Positions 63,348 through 64,000 of a DNA stretch of 64,000 bases are shown piece after piece. Each line of letters starts with the position of its first letter. Positions within the stretch are counted from its first letter, which is position 1. This DNA is from Trichaptum fuscoviolaceum. Taxonomy: Eukaryota > Basidiomycota > Agaricomycetes > Hymenochaetales > Trichaptaceae. The notes beneath the pieces are model-generated. The model was not told where the DNA came from. It worked only from the letters and a program-made list of their open reading frames with translations, and made no database searches. The stretch is taken from positions 2,851,250 to 2,915,249 of the forward strand of contig CAJSYZ010000003.1 of the NCBI GenBank assembly GCA_910574455.1. The letters are read 5' to 3'. Made by a program: the position numbers and the translations under genes.

Positions 63348-64000
63348 AGCTAGTCTTCAAGAAACTAAGACCCCAGAAGAAAAGAGCGACACGCTATTGT
63401 AAGCAAAAAAAAACTAGATGTCTTGTATCCCTATTGATTTTCACATTCATATTCGACGTAACAAGATCTGGGTGTATTAAATAATATTATACATGTGTCT
63501 GTGGTAGTGCTATGTACAATCTCCAAGTGAATGGATGTGTCAGTTTACACCTCTTCAAGAGGTGTCCCTTCCCTATGGCTCCATATACTTTTATACAATG
63601 TGCTTCAGATTGATAGACATTTTTGTTCGCCTCCTTCCCAATGCCATAGCCACTAGCGTGCACATGCGCGTCGTAGGTGTGACGAGGACGAGTAGCACTA
63701 TCTGCTAATCGTAATGGTAATCCTCCGAGTTGGACAAGGTCAGCTTCACATGCATCATCCCACCCAAAGAAATGACAGACGCCTTCCCCGAAGCGATCCT
63801 TCGCCAGTGCTTCCGTAGTCGGTCAATCATATTCGTAATTTCTAAATGCTATACAAGCTCTATGCCTTCCAATTTCGTGCCCTACATCAAGATTAGCAAA
63901 GTAATTCAATCTCACACAGATAACTCACTAGTTTGGGCAAACGCAAGTATACGTCTGTCCCTTGATTTTAGAGTTAGTGCAAGTGCGCCTGTAAAATTCA
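63348..64000. other. 3' flank, nothing recognised
   Basis: 3' UTR of the glucoamylase, then sequence without a supported gene up to the window edge. Confidence 0.5.

Overview
The window is nuclear DNA of a filamentous basidiomycete, most likely an Agaricomycete. The evidence is dense short GT-AG introns (about 40-80 nt), a Plavaka-type transposase, a chromodomain Ty3/gypsy element with a self-priming signature, and a conserved gene set: COT1/Cbk1 kinase, mitochondrial uS11, ARPC2, glucose-6-phosphate dehydrogenase and a CBM20 glucoamylase. Exon structures were worked out by eye from splice sites and reading frame. Where exon lengths are quoted they sum to an intact frame.

Left conserved block (1-12.7 kb): a Pro/Gln-rich protein with a one-base frame break near its start and a 38-C tract upstream; a secreted, apparently GPI-anchored GH88-like hydrolase; an NDR/COT1 AGC kinase; mitochondrial ribosomal protein uS11m (minus); a decayed group III hybrid histidine kinase (minus); and a DEDDy 3'-5' exonuclease (minus).

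Accessory island (about 12.8-40.9 kb): almost no conserved gene is intact here. It holds an F-box/WD40 remnant, an unassigned minus-strand gene with a frame break, a lineage-specific coding sequence split by a 590-bp hAT-like MITE, a second MITE, a nearly intact Plavaka transposase, and an unassigned mini-exon-rich gene whose last exon is split by a 6.36-kb chromovirus (5-bp duplication TGGAC). It ends with a 3.98-kb element bounded by the perfect 8-bp repeat AAGCGCGG and imperfect inverted termini. That element carries intron-containing pieces of a Doa10/Ssm4 ERAD ubiquitin ligase and a DEAH helicase. Spacers are rich in AACTTGAA, CCAGTG and TAGTAG words.

Right conserved block (40.9-63.3 kb): ARPC2 (Arp2/3 actin nucleation), glucose-6-phosphate dehydrogenase (minus), a RING plus LON-domain protein (minus), a large Stb6-like protein, a CCDC47-like ER membrane protein (minus), a small unassigned protein, a PX-domain lipid-binding protein, an unassigned short coding end, and a GH15 glucoamylase with a starch-binding domain. 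These are independent eukaryotic genes, not operons. Several pairs share short divergent intergenic regions (RING-LON/Stb6-like, CCDC47-like/55212 gene). No rRNA, tRNA or CRISPR was recognised.

The main story is transposable-element biology: nested insertions into genes, three kinds of target duplication, a retrotransposon whose primer site matches its own LTR, and a TIR element carrying host gene fragments. Several one-base frame breaks fall in or next to homopolymers, so sequence error must be excluded before calling them mutations.
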